NCBI RefSeq assembly: GCF_014805625.2
Contig: NW_023998414.1
Location: 35,414,324 to 35,478,323 of the forward strand
Source: Glossina fuscipes
Lineage: Eukaryota; Arthropoda; Insecta; Diptera; Glossinidae
DNA length: 64,000 nt
Reading direction: 5' to 3'
Below the pieces are notes generated by a model. The model did not search any database, was not told the DNA's origin, and saw nothing but the letters and a program-made list of their open reading frames with translations. Of the stretch, positions 47,464-58,551 are shown one piece after another. Each line of letters starts with the position of its first letter. Position 1 is the first letter of the stretch. A program made the translations under genes and the position numbers.

Positions 47464-47501
47464 CGGATACGGATACGTATACGTATACGGATACGGATAC
47501 C
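47464..47501. repeat. (GGATAC)n hexanucleotide repeat
   Basis: Six units of GGATAC or GTATAC. It lies 320 bases beyond the unc-119 stop codon. Confidence 0.85.
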
Positions 47502-47823
47502 CTTCTTGGTGGTAGGTATGAAAAAGGACTTACGATCATTCTCTAAATCAAATTTTTAAATTGTGACGAAAATGCAAAGCGTTTCGGTGCTATGGCATAG
47601 TAGATAGGGAAACGATATTTCACCATATTTCACCATTTGAATATGCCTCTTATTGCAAGTTATAATAGGGTACAAAAACGTTTCCTTTTTACCGATTTTC
47701 CGCAATATCCTTTTTTAATGTTCGTTAATTGAATACCAGTTTCCTTCATTGTAGATACCAACTGAACAAACATAAAGATTAAAGTGTACAGCTACACGAT
47801 AATTTAAGATACTTGACAGTTGA

Positions 47824-47942
47824 TTATATAGCCATTCCACCATCGTAAGCATAATCTGCCTTATTATGCATCACCAAACGATTGTCGACAAAGTAAAAGC
47901 TATCCGATCGCGTTTCAAAAGGATTCGATATCATCTCAGCAA
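47824..47942 (-). CDS. unc-119: unc-119 exon 3 (C-terminus and stop)
   Basis: The acceptor is TGTTGCAG. It encodes (V)[17 protein letters not shown], then [18 protein letters not shown] and MAI before TAA. The C-terminus is as in other UNC119 proteins. The exon is short and 2.1 kb from exon 2. Confidence 0.94.
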
Positions 47943-49050
47943 CTGCAACAAACGTAAATAAATTATAAATTGCATTAACGTATGACTATGCAAAATATAT
48001 CATATTCATAGGAATATCAATGCATCGTACATAACCTTTTATGATGATTTCTAATTTTACGTAAATTCTTATTGAGTCGATATAATGACAAGTAAGCGAA
48101 TTGTAGAGTCTTTGATTATTCGCCACCCGTACGCACAATACGTAAAAATTGGTATTGTTTGGAGTCACAATTTTTACATGTTCTTATGAACACATTCTTA
48201 TTTTATCTAATTAGCAAAAATCTTTTGGCTATTGTAGCTATATCACGCTATCCATGTCGAACAATCAACGAATGTCGAATTGGATAAAGCTTTTTCTTTT
48301 CAAAATCTTATGTTGATCGAGAGGTGTATTTCTGAATATTACCAACGGATGATTGATCTGCTATACCCTATGTCCCTTGTTTACTTAATAGAATATAAAA
48401 CATATTTAGCGTAGAGTGAACATCCACCATCCACCATTAGCGTATTTGTAATATACATTGTCGTACATCGTAATAATATATATATTTTTTGGTCAAATTT
48501 TTATGTATTAGGTTGAATCATAATTAACTTCCGTTTTTTTTATCAGGGCATTTATTTTGTTTTCATTGAATAACAAAATTATATTAATTTCAACCTTTGT
48601 TGATTGGCGTGAATTTTGCTCCAATATTGTCTTTAAAAGGTTGTCGTCAAAGTCGGAAGGACGCCCCGCTTTTTAAGGTCATATCTCTAGAATGGAGAGG
48701 AATTTTACAAACCAATTTCATTTAAAACATAAACAAAAATGCGTTTGAAAGAAGGGCGCGCGCGGACTTTCCCGTTGATGCAGCATATAATGTACCTTCT
48801 GTACATAGACTATCCAAATAAAAAGAATTACTTTCGAACGAAAATTTAATATATATAAGCAACTGTCCACATTTACGAGTTAAACTGTTGATCTGTCCAC
48901 CTAAGCCGCCGTAGCCTTGAAATATCTATAAACACGATTGATTTTTGATAGCATAGGCTTAAATATAAGCTCTATTTTTATACCCACTACCGAAGTATTG
49001 CGATATATTCACTTCATCAAAGAAGAAGGATGGTTCATAGACACCAGAAA

Positions 49051-49084
<34 letters not shown>

Positions 49085-50701
49085 TTGTTTAGCAGGAAAA
49101 CGTCAATTGAATTAAGTATGCCCGTCTGCCCATTTTTCTGCTTGTGCAAAGTCAGTGGAAAACATTCTGCTGATCGCAAAACTGAAGATATCGGCTATGA
49201 ATTTGCAATAAACATCGGAAGTTCTTGCACGAAGATTTGGGTTTGAAAAAGGACCAATTCAATCAAATGGCGCAGCTCAACGTAAAGCAAGGACACTTTT
49301 ACGTTCAAAAGCAAAAGAATGTGTATTTTTCCCATTATTAGTAATAACGTGCAGCAATTAATATTACAATTTATTTAATATATTTATTTGCAAAAGGCAT
49401 CGACATAATTACCAGCCGTATTAGACTCTTTTGGAAAGAATGAAAGAAAGTAAAAGAATTGAAAATAAATTTTCTTTCTTTCTCTTTCTATGAAAAAACT
49501 TAATTCAACGCTATGGATCACTCAACCGTAAACGGGAAGGGCCAGAAATTCTTCTTCTTCGATATCACTGGTAATTGCAGGACAGCCATTTCGACTAATA
49601 TGCGATCAGATTTTTCCTACTATATGACGAACTTTTTCTTGTTAGATCCATTTCTAGCGATTCCAATTCGTCTAAGCCATCCCTACTACGAGTTTGACAT
49701 TAGGGTTAGGATCACGATACACGACAAACCTAATCTCACCGCTATAGCTAGGAAAAAATGACGTCTAAAATATTAAATATTTCTTTACATTTTAATGAAC
49801 GATTTGTTTATAACAGATTTAGACTCGTTACAATATTCTGTTGCACCTTTTGTAATAAAATAGGGCAAAAGAATATTGTAGTATATATATATATATACCT
49901 ATAATATATATAGTAATGTAGAAGTTTTCTAGATAAACTTTCAAAATACATACTTCGATTAATTAATCATGAACTTTAATAGCACTCCCAGATTTTAGGA
50001 ATTGTAGGGTCAACTGTTCAAGTCAACAAATTTTAAACACAAATTTTGTGCGTGTTCTTTACTTACCAAGATCAGAAGGAAGATTGGGAAATTCATAGAT
50101 ATGCTCACAGCTGTTTTTTGAATATGGAATGCAATATCCAAACTCGAAGTCAAAAGTCTTTAAAAGTCGATCCCGAAAGAAATGACGTTCGATCATTCGA
50201 AAATTATTAACTGGTTGACTTCCAACTGTAAATTCAACCCTATATATAAAAAAATCAAATTTCCAATTTAGCATTAAGTCTTATCGTTCTAAGGATAAAG
50301 CATCGATATTACGTTGCACCAACTGTTTTTAGGTTTAGGAACGCCGGTGTAAACTGATAACGTACGTATCTTCCAGCATTTGGATCGGCAGTATCCTCCA
50401 ACGATAATTCCTCAGTGGCAGCCATTAAAGTGTCTATGGTACCTTCAACAAATTGTTCGCTCGGTGGCTTCGCAATTTCAAACAGAACGGCACCGCTTTC
50501 CAAGTCGCGTATCTTAAAACGAGTGAAATCAATTTCATATACATTTGCACTGGGCGAACATAAGTAATCTTCGGTAATTGTATTTAATCGTAGTACATCC
50601 TCTGGCGTTATAGTGCACAAATCAACAGACTTTTCATTGTTGACCGAACTTGAACTATTGCCCGATTGAAGAGAATTTAATTGTTTTCCAATTACATTCA
50701 T
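47824..50701 (-). CDS. unc-119: unc-119, lipid-binding trafficking protein, three exons
   Basis: Exons 50701-50313, 50239-50067 and 47942-47824 join in phase to 226 codons plus stop. After a Ser-rich N-terminal tail of about 30 residues, the product carries [90 protein letters not shown] and [17 protein letters not shown]. These are diagnostic of UNC119/PDE6-delta-type beta-sandwich proteins, which bind myristoylated cargo (G-protein alpha, ciliary proteins) and release it at target membranes. The core is complete and no stop interrupts it. Intron 2 is 2.1 kb and holds a dispersed repeat copy in opposite orientation. The N-terminal tail looks shorter than in Drosophila melanogaster (from memory about 265 aa). 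Confidence 0.95.
48977..49330 (+). repeat. Dispersed repeat R1, copy in unc-119 intron 2
   Basis: It starts TTTTTATACCCACTACCG, with an expanded TA run at 49051-49082 where other copies have a short one. A GCCCGTCTGCCC tract and a diverged interior follow. It lies antisense to unc-119. Confidence 0.65.
50067..50239 (-). CDS. unc-119: unc-119 exon 2
   Basis: The acceptor is ATATATAG and the donor a consensus GTAAGTAA. It encodes [19 protein letters not shown] through [15 protein letters not shown] (1 nt + 57 codons + 1 nt). Confidence 0.93.
50313..50701 (-). CDS. unc-119: unc-119 exon 1
   Basis: It begins [14 protein letters not shown] and ends KTVGA plus two bases of a Thr codon, at donor GTAATA. 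Reading through the donor would stop immediately at TAA. Confidence 0.93.
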
Positions 50702-53700
50702 TATCTCAAATATATGACCTAATTCTCTAATTGGTACCTATATTCACGATGTGTTTTTATTTTAAATAAAAGCACAACTTTGTTCTCTAAAATTCACTTC
50801 TTACTTAGAATCCACGGATGATATATTTAACTTTTAATGCGAGTTAGTTTTCACAAATTCATTTGTTTTTTTTTTTTTTCTGATAATAAAACAGAAACGC
50901 AAAGCTGTCATAATTTTATGCGTTTACAAACCACTCGAGTATCAGAGTTGCTAATGCTATCTATTTATTTCTTTCTTTGGGTATCGTACGAAAACTAGGA
51001 AATTTCAAGTTTCCATTGAATGATAATATATAAATTGGGGACTTTTGCCGACTTTTGCAAATTAGCATAGAGTACTGCGTTTTTTCTGTAAATAGCATAG
51101 AGTATTACGTTTTTTCTGTAACTAGCAGAATATTTAGCTATTGTTCTGTTTAATTTGATAATAAAAAAAACTTATGGCGGTCTACTTTTAGGCTAACTTT
51201 TACAATTCAGGAAAAAGAATCGCAAACAATCAGGAAACCATTAAAAAGAATAACAATTTCTTTTATATATATTAATAAAGTATTTTAAATGTATAATAAA
51301 GCTATTATATAAATGAAGCTATTTATTTTATTCATATTTAAATATAAATTATATAAATTAATATACAACAACAGGAAAGAAGTTTGATCTTCTAGTATGA
51401 AAGTTATCGTGATTGGGTATGACTGTTGTTGCAACGGCCTACTTATTGTTGCATACATATGCGTTAAATATTCTGAGATGCAATTATATGGTGAAATGCT
51501 TATACTTTTTTATATTTTATATGTATGTCTTTTATTTCATAATGACTCTATGATTAAGAAAAATTCTTTAGGACAAGTTTTGGTAGCACTATAAGAATAA
51601 GAGTCTATTCGCAAGAGGATGTAAAAAACCCTACAAGGACACATGGTAGAAAAAAAATTTCACACATGGAATGAATGTTCAAAATAGAGAAATGAAACGA
51701 TAATGAATCGTTTTTTTTTTTTTAACCATCATAAACAATAATTCCATATATTGCAGAATTTACAAAACGTATATATTGATAAATTTTGTTTACTTACATA
51801 TATGTATATATCTGTATAATATATATATGAATATATACTACAAAAAGAAAAATTGTTTTAAAAAATATCCTCAACAAAAAATCGCCGCAAGGTAGCATCT
51901 CAAATTTCTTAGTTTTTCGACATACTATACATATCTGATATATTTCTCTCTATATATCCCATTGAAATTTCCAAATAGAAAATGTTTTGTCGCAAGAACT
52001 TCTTTACAAGGTAAAGAAATATTTCCGATGTATAACTAGCCCAAAAAGTTGTTTTGTTGTTTAGAGGGATAATAAACGGAAAAATTCGTCGAATCAATGG
52101 AATTTTATGAGTTATGACGCGTCGATAAGACCTCCGAAAGAAAGCTAAACATTTTAAAATCATTTTGAGGTTTAAGTATATTCCCGCTCGAAAACTAATA
52201 AACCACCCAATTTTTTTTCTTATTAATTGATGGTATATTGCCCTTTTAATCATGTACTTATCGAAAATAAGGCTTATTCTTTATAAATTATTATTTATTT
52301 ATTATAAATAAATTTATAATTATAAATTTTTAAGAGCAGCAAGACTATTTTTGTTAACATTGTAAGGTGTTAACAAAACACGCTATCTTGTAGTATGAAA
52401 GTTATCGTTAAATGCAAATAGGTTCAGAATCGCTATTAGGGTTTTCTATAAATCTGAATATGAATCCTTTTTTCGAGTCACTCTATATCTGATATGTTAC
52501 TTGTGCCTGAGCAGAATTCATAGTCATATTAATGCAAAACTCTTCTTTAATCTTAATTGATCTTAATTAATAACTGATTGAATTGTGTTAATTAATTAAT
52601 AATTAGTTATTGATTAATAACCTTTAACTTAACATGTAATAGGCGGGGAAAAAATATAAAACAAGAATATTGAAAGTACTGGGTTGACAACTTCACGTAC
52701 GCTTTCAGTTTTTTACTTCATTACATATTTTAGCTTTTGAAAAAGAGTTGTATATCCATAATGTATTAAGAAGTTTCTTATTTTTACGTCTGTAAACATG
52801 CGTAAGCATGCACACGCACACGGATAATAATATAATAGAAGGATTATTGCGCAAAAAGTTATTTTTGCAATGTCCAATTACGACTACATTTGCGGCTCAA
52901 GTGCACAATTACTTTAAAAACAATTGATTCCTAATTATTAAATTTTCGCTAATGAAGGCAAGTCTACGAAACTTTTCGATATAGAATTGGATTTTAATAA
53001 ATCGTAAATATTTGAAAAAATATTGTGATAAACTTATTTACATTTTATGGCAACTATAAAAAACAATGAATGATGAAAGAACTGATTAGGGAAAATATGT
53101 TCGAGTCTTTTCCTTACTCTTATTTTCTACCTCTTATGGAGTCTTCGAGTTGAGTTTTCAGCTGCTCAATTCCGTGCATAAACCCATTTGAAGATATAGA
53201 ATAATTTATCATTTCATTTGTAAAGCTTACAAACATGCATCTATAAGAGAGCTGACGGTCGCGCTTACATTTCCAAATCTGGGGGTGAAGTCAGTTTATG
53301 AATTCTATGAATTTTATAGCTGTAGTGTATAAAATAAAATAAATGTTACACATTTATAAATTAATTCCTTCTGCAGCCTCATTGTGTTTAATCCAACATA
53401 AAATCTTGGGCGATTAGGCCACGTTGGTCTATTGTGAAAACATTGCCCAGAATACCAAAGTAGATATCAAGTTGTTTGTTCTCATTGATGACAATTAAAA
53501 TTTAAACCTAAAAATAAGTCAGTTTATAAGAAAGGTTTGAAAGGTTTTCATTCTAATTATCTTTTATTCCTGATTTTCGAGTATATTGTCATTTTAAAAT
53601 GTCAATCATTGGTTTGATCAAATATTAACAATAATATCCAAATCGTGCGCATTGTATCTTTTATATCGAATCGATTTTTTTTGCGATTGTTGGTAGCATT

Positions 53701-53706
53701 GTAACG
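50702..53706. other. unc-119 upstream to mariner, no gene seen
   Basis: It should contain the unc-119 promoter and any 5' non-coding exon. A short tandem duplication (51063-51122) and a 24-bp motif repeated at 51387 and 52385 are the only structures noted. Confidence 0.5.
51063..51122. repeat. Tandem duplication of a 30-bp unit
   Basis: Two 30-bp copies, each starting TAGCATAGAGTA and ending TTTTTTCTGTAA, with about 3 differences. Confidence 0.85.
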
Positions 53707-53708
53707 TA

Positions 53709-54895
53709 CGTGATCTGAATGCACAGGCAGTTCCGACGCTTAGTCTGTTTTTGATAAGTGAATGAATCGGACATACTTATAGCGATTTTTGTGAGGGGAA
53801 ATGTCATCGCAAAGAATTTGTCTAAAGTTTTGCGTTAAAAGTGGAATTAAGTGCAGCGAAGCAGTGAAAATGTTAAGAAAGGCTTTTGGTGACGCGGCCA
53901 TGTCACAACCCCGAGCATATGAATGGTACAAACGCTTCCAGGAAGGTCGACAAGATGTCGAAGATGACGCAAGGCGTGGACGTCCTAGCACGTCTATTAC
54001 TGATGACAATATAGCGAAAATTAAAGACATCATACTTTGTAATGGCCGAGTCACGATTAGAGAAGCCGCTCAAGAAACAGGAATTTCATATGGATCTTGC
54101 GAAGCTATTTTTACTAACGTTTTGAATATGAAACGTGTAATAGTAAAATATGTCCCAAAACTGCTAGATTTTCAGCAAAAACACTATCGCTTAGCTTTCG
54201 CTGAACAAATGCTTGCTGAGGTCTCTGGCGACCCGCATGTGCTCAAACGTGTTATAACTGGCGATGAAATGTGGTTATATGCCTACGACATTGAAACGAA
54301 ACATTCTGAAGAGCCAAGACCGAAAAGAGCTCGTAAAGTCCGTTTGAATGTGAAGGTGTTGATGATCGCTTTTTTCGATTACAATGGCTTAGTACACTGC
54401 GAGTTTTTGCTACCTAATGATATAAAAAACAAGCGTTACTACCTTGAAGTTTTAAGAAATTTACTTGAGGCAATTCGGCAAAAACGCCCCGATCTTCGGA
54501 CAGATAGCGCCTGGATCCTGCATCATGATAGTGCACGGATACATATCGCCTTGTTTATCGAACGCTTCTTAGCGGAACATAAAATCGTTGTGATGCCGCA
54601 ACCACTTCATTCCCCAGACTTGGCTCCCTGCGACTTTTTCCTATTCCCCAAGGTCAAAAGTATACTTAAAGGGCAACATTTTTCGTCCATAGATAAAGTA
54701 AAAGCAAAATTGCATACCGAGCTTAAAAAGATACCCAAGGACGCATTCTGTCAATGCTTTGCAGACTGGCAGCAGCGTTGGCGGAAATGTGTTATATCAA
54801 AGGGCGGTTACTTTGAAGGTAATGAAATAAATATGGAAGATTAAATTGATTTGAAAGAAAGCAAAAATTATTGGACAGTTTTTGATCAGGCCACG
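53709..54895 (+). mobile_element. Mariner element, probable ends with diverged inverted repeats
   Basis: The transposase ORF is flanked on the right by a stretch ending ATCAGGCCACG then TA, and on the left by TA then CGTGATCTGA. These are imperfect inverted complements (CGTGGCCTGAT versus CGTGATCTGAA). If these are the ends, the element is 1187 bp with TA target duplication. The left repeat is more eroded than the open ORF would suggest. Confidence 0.7.
53801..54844 (+). CDS. Mariner transposase, uninterrupted 347-codon ORF
   Basis: This intact frame runs from MSSQRICLKFCVKSG to GGYFEGNEINMED. Residues 1-110 form the paired helix-turn-helix DNA-binding half (RAYEWYKRFQEGR, DDARRGRPST, ETGISYGS). 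The catalytic half has TGDEMWLYAYD (Asp155), ILHHDSARIH (Asp243) and HSPDLAPCDFFLF (Asp278); 34 residues separate the last two, giving D,D34D. It resembles the large SETMAR-like/vertumnana-type insect group. Oddities: after DIETK the usual stretch of about 8 residues with a conserved Ser-Gln-Trp is missing, and the second motif has SARIH where NAPAH/NARPH is usual. The protein may therefore be inactive despite the open frame. It lies on the opposite strand to unc-119, 3 kb beyond its start. Confidence 0.93.
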   Translation: MSSQRICLKFCVKSGIKCSEAVKMLRKAFGDAAMSQPRAYEWYKRFQEGRQDVEDDARRGRPSTSITDDNIAKIKDIILCNGRVTIREAAQETGISYGSCEAIFTNVLNMKRVIVKYVPKLLDFQQKHYRLAFAEQMLAEVSGDPHVLKRVITGDEMWLYAYDIETKHSEEPRPKRARKVRLNVKVLMIAFFDYNGLVHCEFLLPNDIKNKRYYLEVLRNLLEAIRQKRPDLRTDSAWILHHDSARIHIALFIERFLAEHKIVVMPQPLHSPDLAPCDFFLFPKVKSILKGQHFSSIDKVKAKLHTELKKIPKDAFCQCFADWQQRWRKCVISKGGYFEGNEINMED

Positions 54896-55660
54896 TACAG
54901 CATGATTTATGCTATAATTATTTTAAAAAAAATTTTCCGTGAACCATGTCATATTTATCATTAGATCTTCCCGCCCTTCTCGTCCATCATTCACGTCAAA
55001 TTAATTTTTCTTAAAAATAAAAAAAAGTTTTCCTTCAATTCCGATTAATGTAAGTCCTAAAACTTAATTCGGTCGATTTGCTAACACGAAAGTATTTTCT
55101 TTTCAATCAAGCTGCGATTCTCATAATCATCTACATTTTATTACTTAGTTCTTAAGATTAAAAGTTTGGAATTAATTAACGCATTTGAGAAATAAATATA
55201 CACTTTAGGAATAGAATTTTTCGATTATTTTAATAATGAATTTTCAGTCAAATAATTTTTGGAAAGTATATAAAGTGACAGATAATATATATGTGCTTTG
55301 AAATTTTAATAAGCAACTTGATCAATTCGAAGGAAATCAAGAAATTAAGTAAAGTAAATTAAGAAATATTACTTCAAACCGGGAAAGTGTATTCCTTACG
55401 TAGTATGCAGTTTGAAAAACAAAGATTAAAATAGTCTTGAATGAATTCGCAAATCTCTAAATACGTTTAAATGCATAATATAAGAAAAGTGAAAAGTAAA
55501 ATTCTGTTATTATGGCTAACAGATGACTAATAAAAAAAAATTTATTATAAAAAATAAGAACAAAAATCCAGTTATGTAAAAGAGAAAGGTTGCTGGTTGA
55601 CCATCAAAGCAACGAGACAAAATCCTGTATTTCACTGTACACATTATTATGTACATTATG

Positions 55661-55697
55661 TACACACACACACACACACAAACGCTTATTATATATA

Positions 55698-55733
<36 letters not shown>
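55661..55733. repeat. Compound CA / TA microsatellite
   Basis: A (CA) run, a short unique spacer, then two TA runs. Confidence 0.9.
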
Positions 55734-55737
<4 letters not shown>

Positions 55738-58541
55738 TTGTATATAGGGCGAGCCGAAAACAACTAAAGAAGCAGAACAACAAAAGATACATAAATATAT
55801 TTTTCGTCTCTTTTCGGTTAACAACACACAACACGAAATATGAGAAAAAGGCGCGCAAAGTACAGTCACACATTAAAAGAGAAAATGTTTTATTTTTTTT
55901 CTTCCAACAATAAATAATGCACCGATGTAATTTTTGGAAAATACTATGCCAACAACTATATTTAAATTGCATGCATATGATGATGTTTTCGCTGTTTGAT
56001 TTATATAAAAGTGCAAAATGTTTAGCATGTAAAAATTTTCACTTAAAAAATTTATTTAATAGTAATTTAAGAAAAAAATCGTCCGTGCTTAATGCAACTG
56101 TGAACCTGCTCACAGCGTAGCATTTGTCAAATTAAGTGAAAAATCTGAAATTTGCAAATAAAGAAAACTTGTCGTTTTATTGTTTTTGTATTCCTGGGTG
56201 GTTGAAGTAGTACAGATTCAGTGTTTTTTGTACAGATTACATGCATGTATATGTACTTTCTCTGGAAGAACATTATGGTCGGCAGTTTGATGATGAAAAA
56301 TTTATTAAAGAGCGCACTATATTGCGTGAGAAATATGTCTATATATATGTCTATATATATATACATGAACACATAAATATATACATAGCTATATACAAAT
56401 ATTTTCCACATGGCATTTTTTGAAATATTCTCTCATATAATGTAAACGTTTAAGAATTAAGGAGAAAAGTGAATGAGTTTTGAAGAGGAGACAGAGGAAG
56501 GGGCAATTTGTAAAGCTATTATATACATATGATAAAATTGAATTAATTGAAAACGAAAAAAATAACAAGTAATACTAACATGTTCTGACGTATATAAGGC
56601 TAGAGAAAGACAAAATCCATAAAAGAAAGAGAGGAAGAGAGAAAGGGATATGTAAAAGTGAGAAGCAATATATGTATTCTTTTTTCATTATTAAAACGAC
56701 CGACAACTATCATTTATTAGTTTGCAGGGCTGCCATAAGATTTTATTACTCTAATGTAACTTAAGGATCTTTATTATTTAAATAAGTAAATTATTTTTCA
56801 AATTATTTAGCACTTCTTGCAAAAATTTTCAGTACTATTCAATTAAGAAATCAAAGCTAGTATGTTGTGCGATAAATATTTTTTTAGAATTTTCCATTAA
56901 AATAATTCAACAGCATTTTTTGTTATCATTAAAAGAAAATATATTTAAATCTCCTGAAAAATGTAACAATTTGCACCAAAGCAAACACAAAGATTGATAG
57001 TTTCGGACATCGAAAAATTGTGATGGAAATAATTTTGTTATATTTTAAGTTGGATTTGCCTTTTCTTAATGCTGACAAACTAATATAAATGTACACAAAT
57101 ACAAATGCAAATATCCACACAGAAGTGTCGTAACGAGTGAATAAAGCGCTGTTTTTGTGCATTGTACATATGAACCGTCAACTTTAAGAGTAAAATTTTT
57201 ATTCGTTTGCGATTTAAATAGTGCTTAAAGATCCAATTGGGTTATTAAAGCTGGCAACCTTTTTTTTTAAAATTATATGTATAAATGGAGAGAATAAAAG
57301 AAGCACCGCAATCTCTTTTTCTCTTGTTGAACTTTTTTGCTCCTTATCTCTTTTTTTTTTAGTCAGGCATATACACTCACATACACAAATGTATACGCAA
57401 CACATATGAAGTTCTTTGTAAAGGCAAGCTAAGCCAGCGAAGGCATAAGGCAGCTCAATTCAATTCAATAGCGTTTGTAAAGGCAATTGCCATAGCATTC
57501 GTTGTTGGTACGTACAACACAGTGTATTTTGTTAATATAGCAGCTACGGCATAGCATTATAATATACAGTGAGCTAAAACAAGAAGAAGAACAAGTATAA
57601 AAAAAAAGAAATAAAACAACAAAAACATTCATTTTCCCAATTGAATCAGCGTAACTTTAAGGCAAGGCAAACCATCAGCTTTACAACGTCGACAACTACA
57701 ACAACAAGAAATACAAGAAGAACAGCACAAACAAATACAAAAATATTCACACTCAGTTTAGTGCTACATATATAGATTAAAGCATTGTAGTACTGTACTG
57801 TGTATGGAAGCATTATATTCAAGCGAACACATTTATCCATCCATTTAGTTTGCGAGTCTATTGAGTGTACGCGTTTCTTTTTGAACACTCATCATATTGT
57901 GTGTGATTTGTTTTTCTTTTATATATATGGAAGAAGAGTGGGCACATGTAGTGTGATTATATTCTTTGCATATGTCATTATAATTATTGTTTAACAATTT
58001 TCTTTTTCTATATGATTATTGCTTGTGGTGTTTTTCCTAATATTTGATTATTATTATTATTATTATAGGTTTTTTTTTCACATTTTTTTTCATTTTTTCT
58101 AAAATATATTCTTGTTGTTGTTTTTGTGTTGTGATAATATATGCACATATATGCAAATACATCTATGTTTGGCTATTTTTATAGTGTTTAAGACCATTAA
58201 AAGGAAAAGAAAGGCAACAGCATTTTACGCGCCTAAATGATAATAAAAAGAAGAAAATGTTAAAGAAATATTAAAAGTGAAAAAAAAAAACGGAAAATAT
58301 AACTGCTCTTATTGTTTTCAAGCGATAGCAAAAAAATAAAAATAGTATTCATTTCCGTTAGAAAAAAAAAAAAAAACGTAAACAACTATTAACGATATTT
58401 CGTTTATGGAAAGTTTGACAGCAATTCCCTAGACCTTTAAATCGGTGTGACGTACGCCAAGAGAGAGCGAGCTGTGCTGACCACATCACACCGCTACCAA
58501 ACGTGTATACAACAATCAATCCCTTCAACAGTGAAGATCGT

Positions 58542-58551
58542 NNNNNNNNNN
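58542..58551. other. Assembly gap (10 N)
   Basis: Ten consecutive undetermined bases. Real distance across the gap is unknown. Confidence 0.99.

Noticed and set aside
53740..54054. Minus-strand 104-codon frame in the second mariner
   Set aside because: Shadow of the intact plus-strand transposase.
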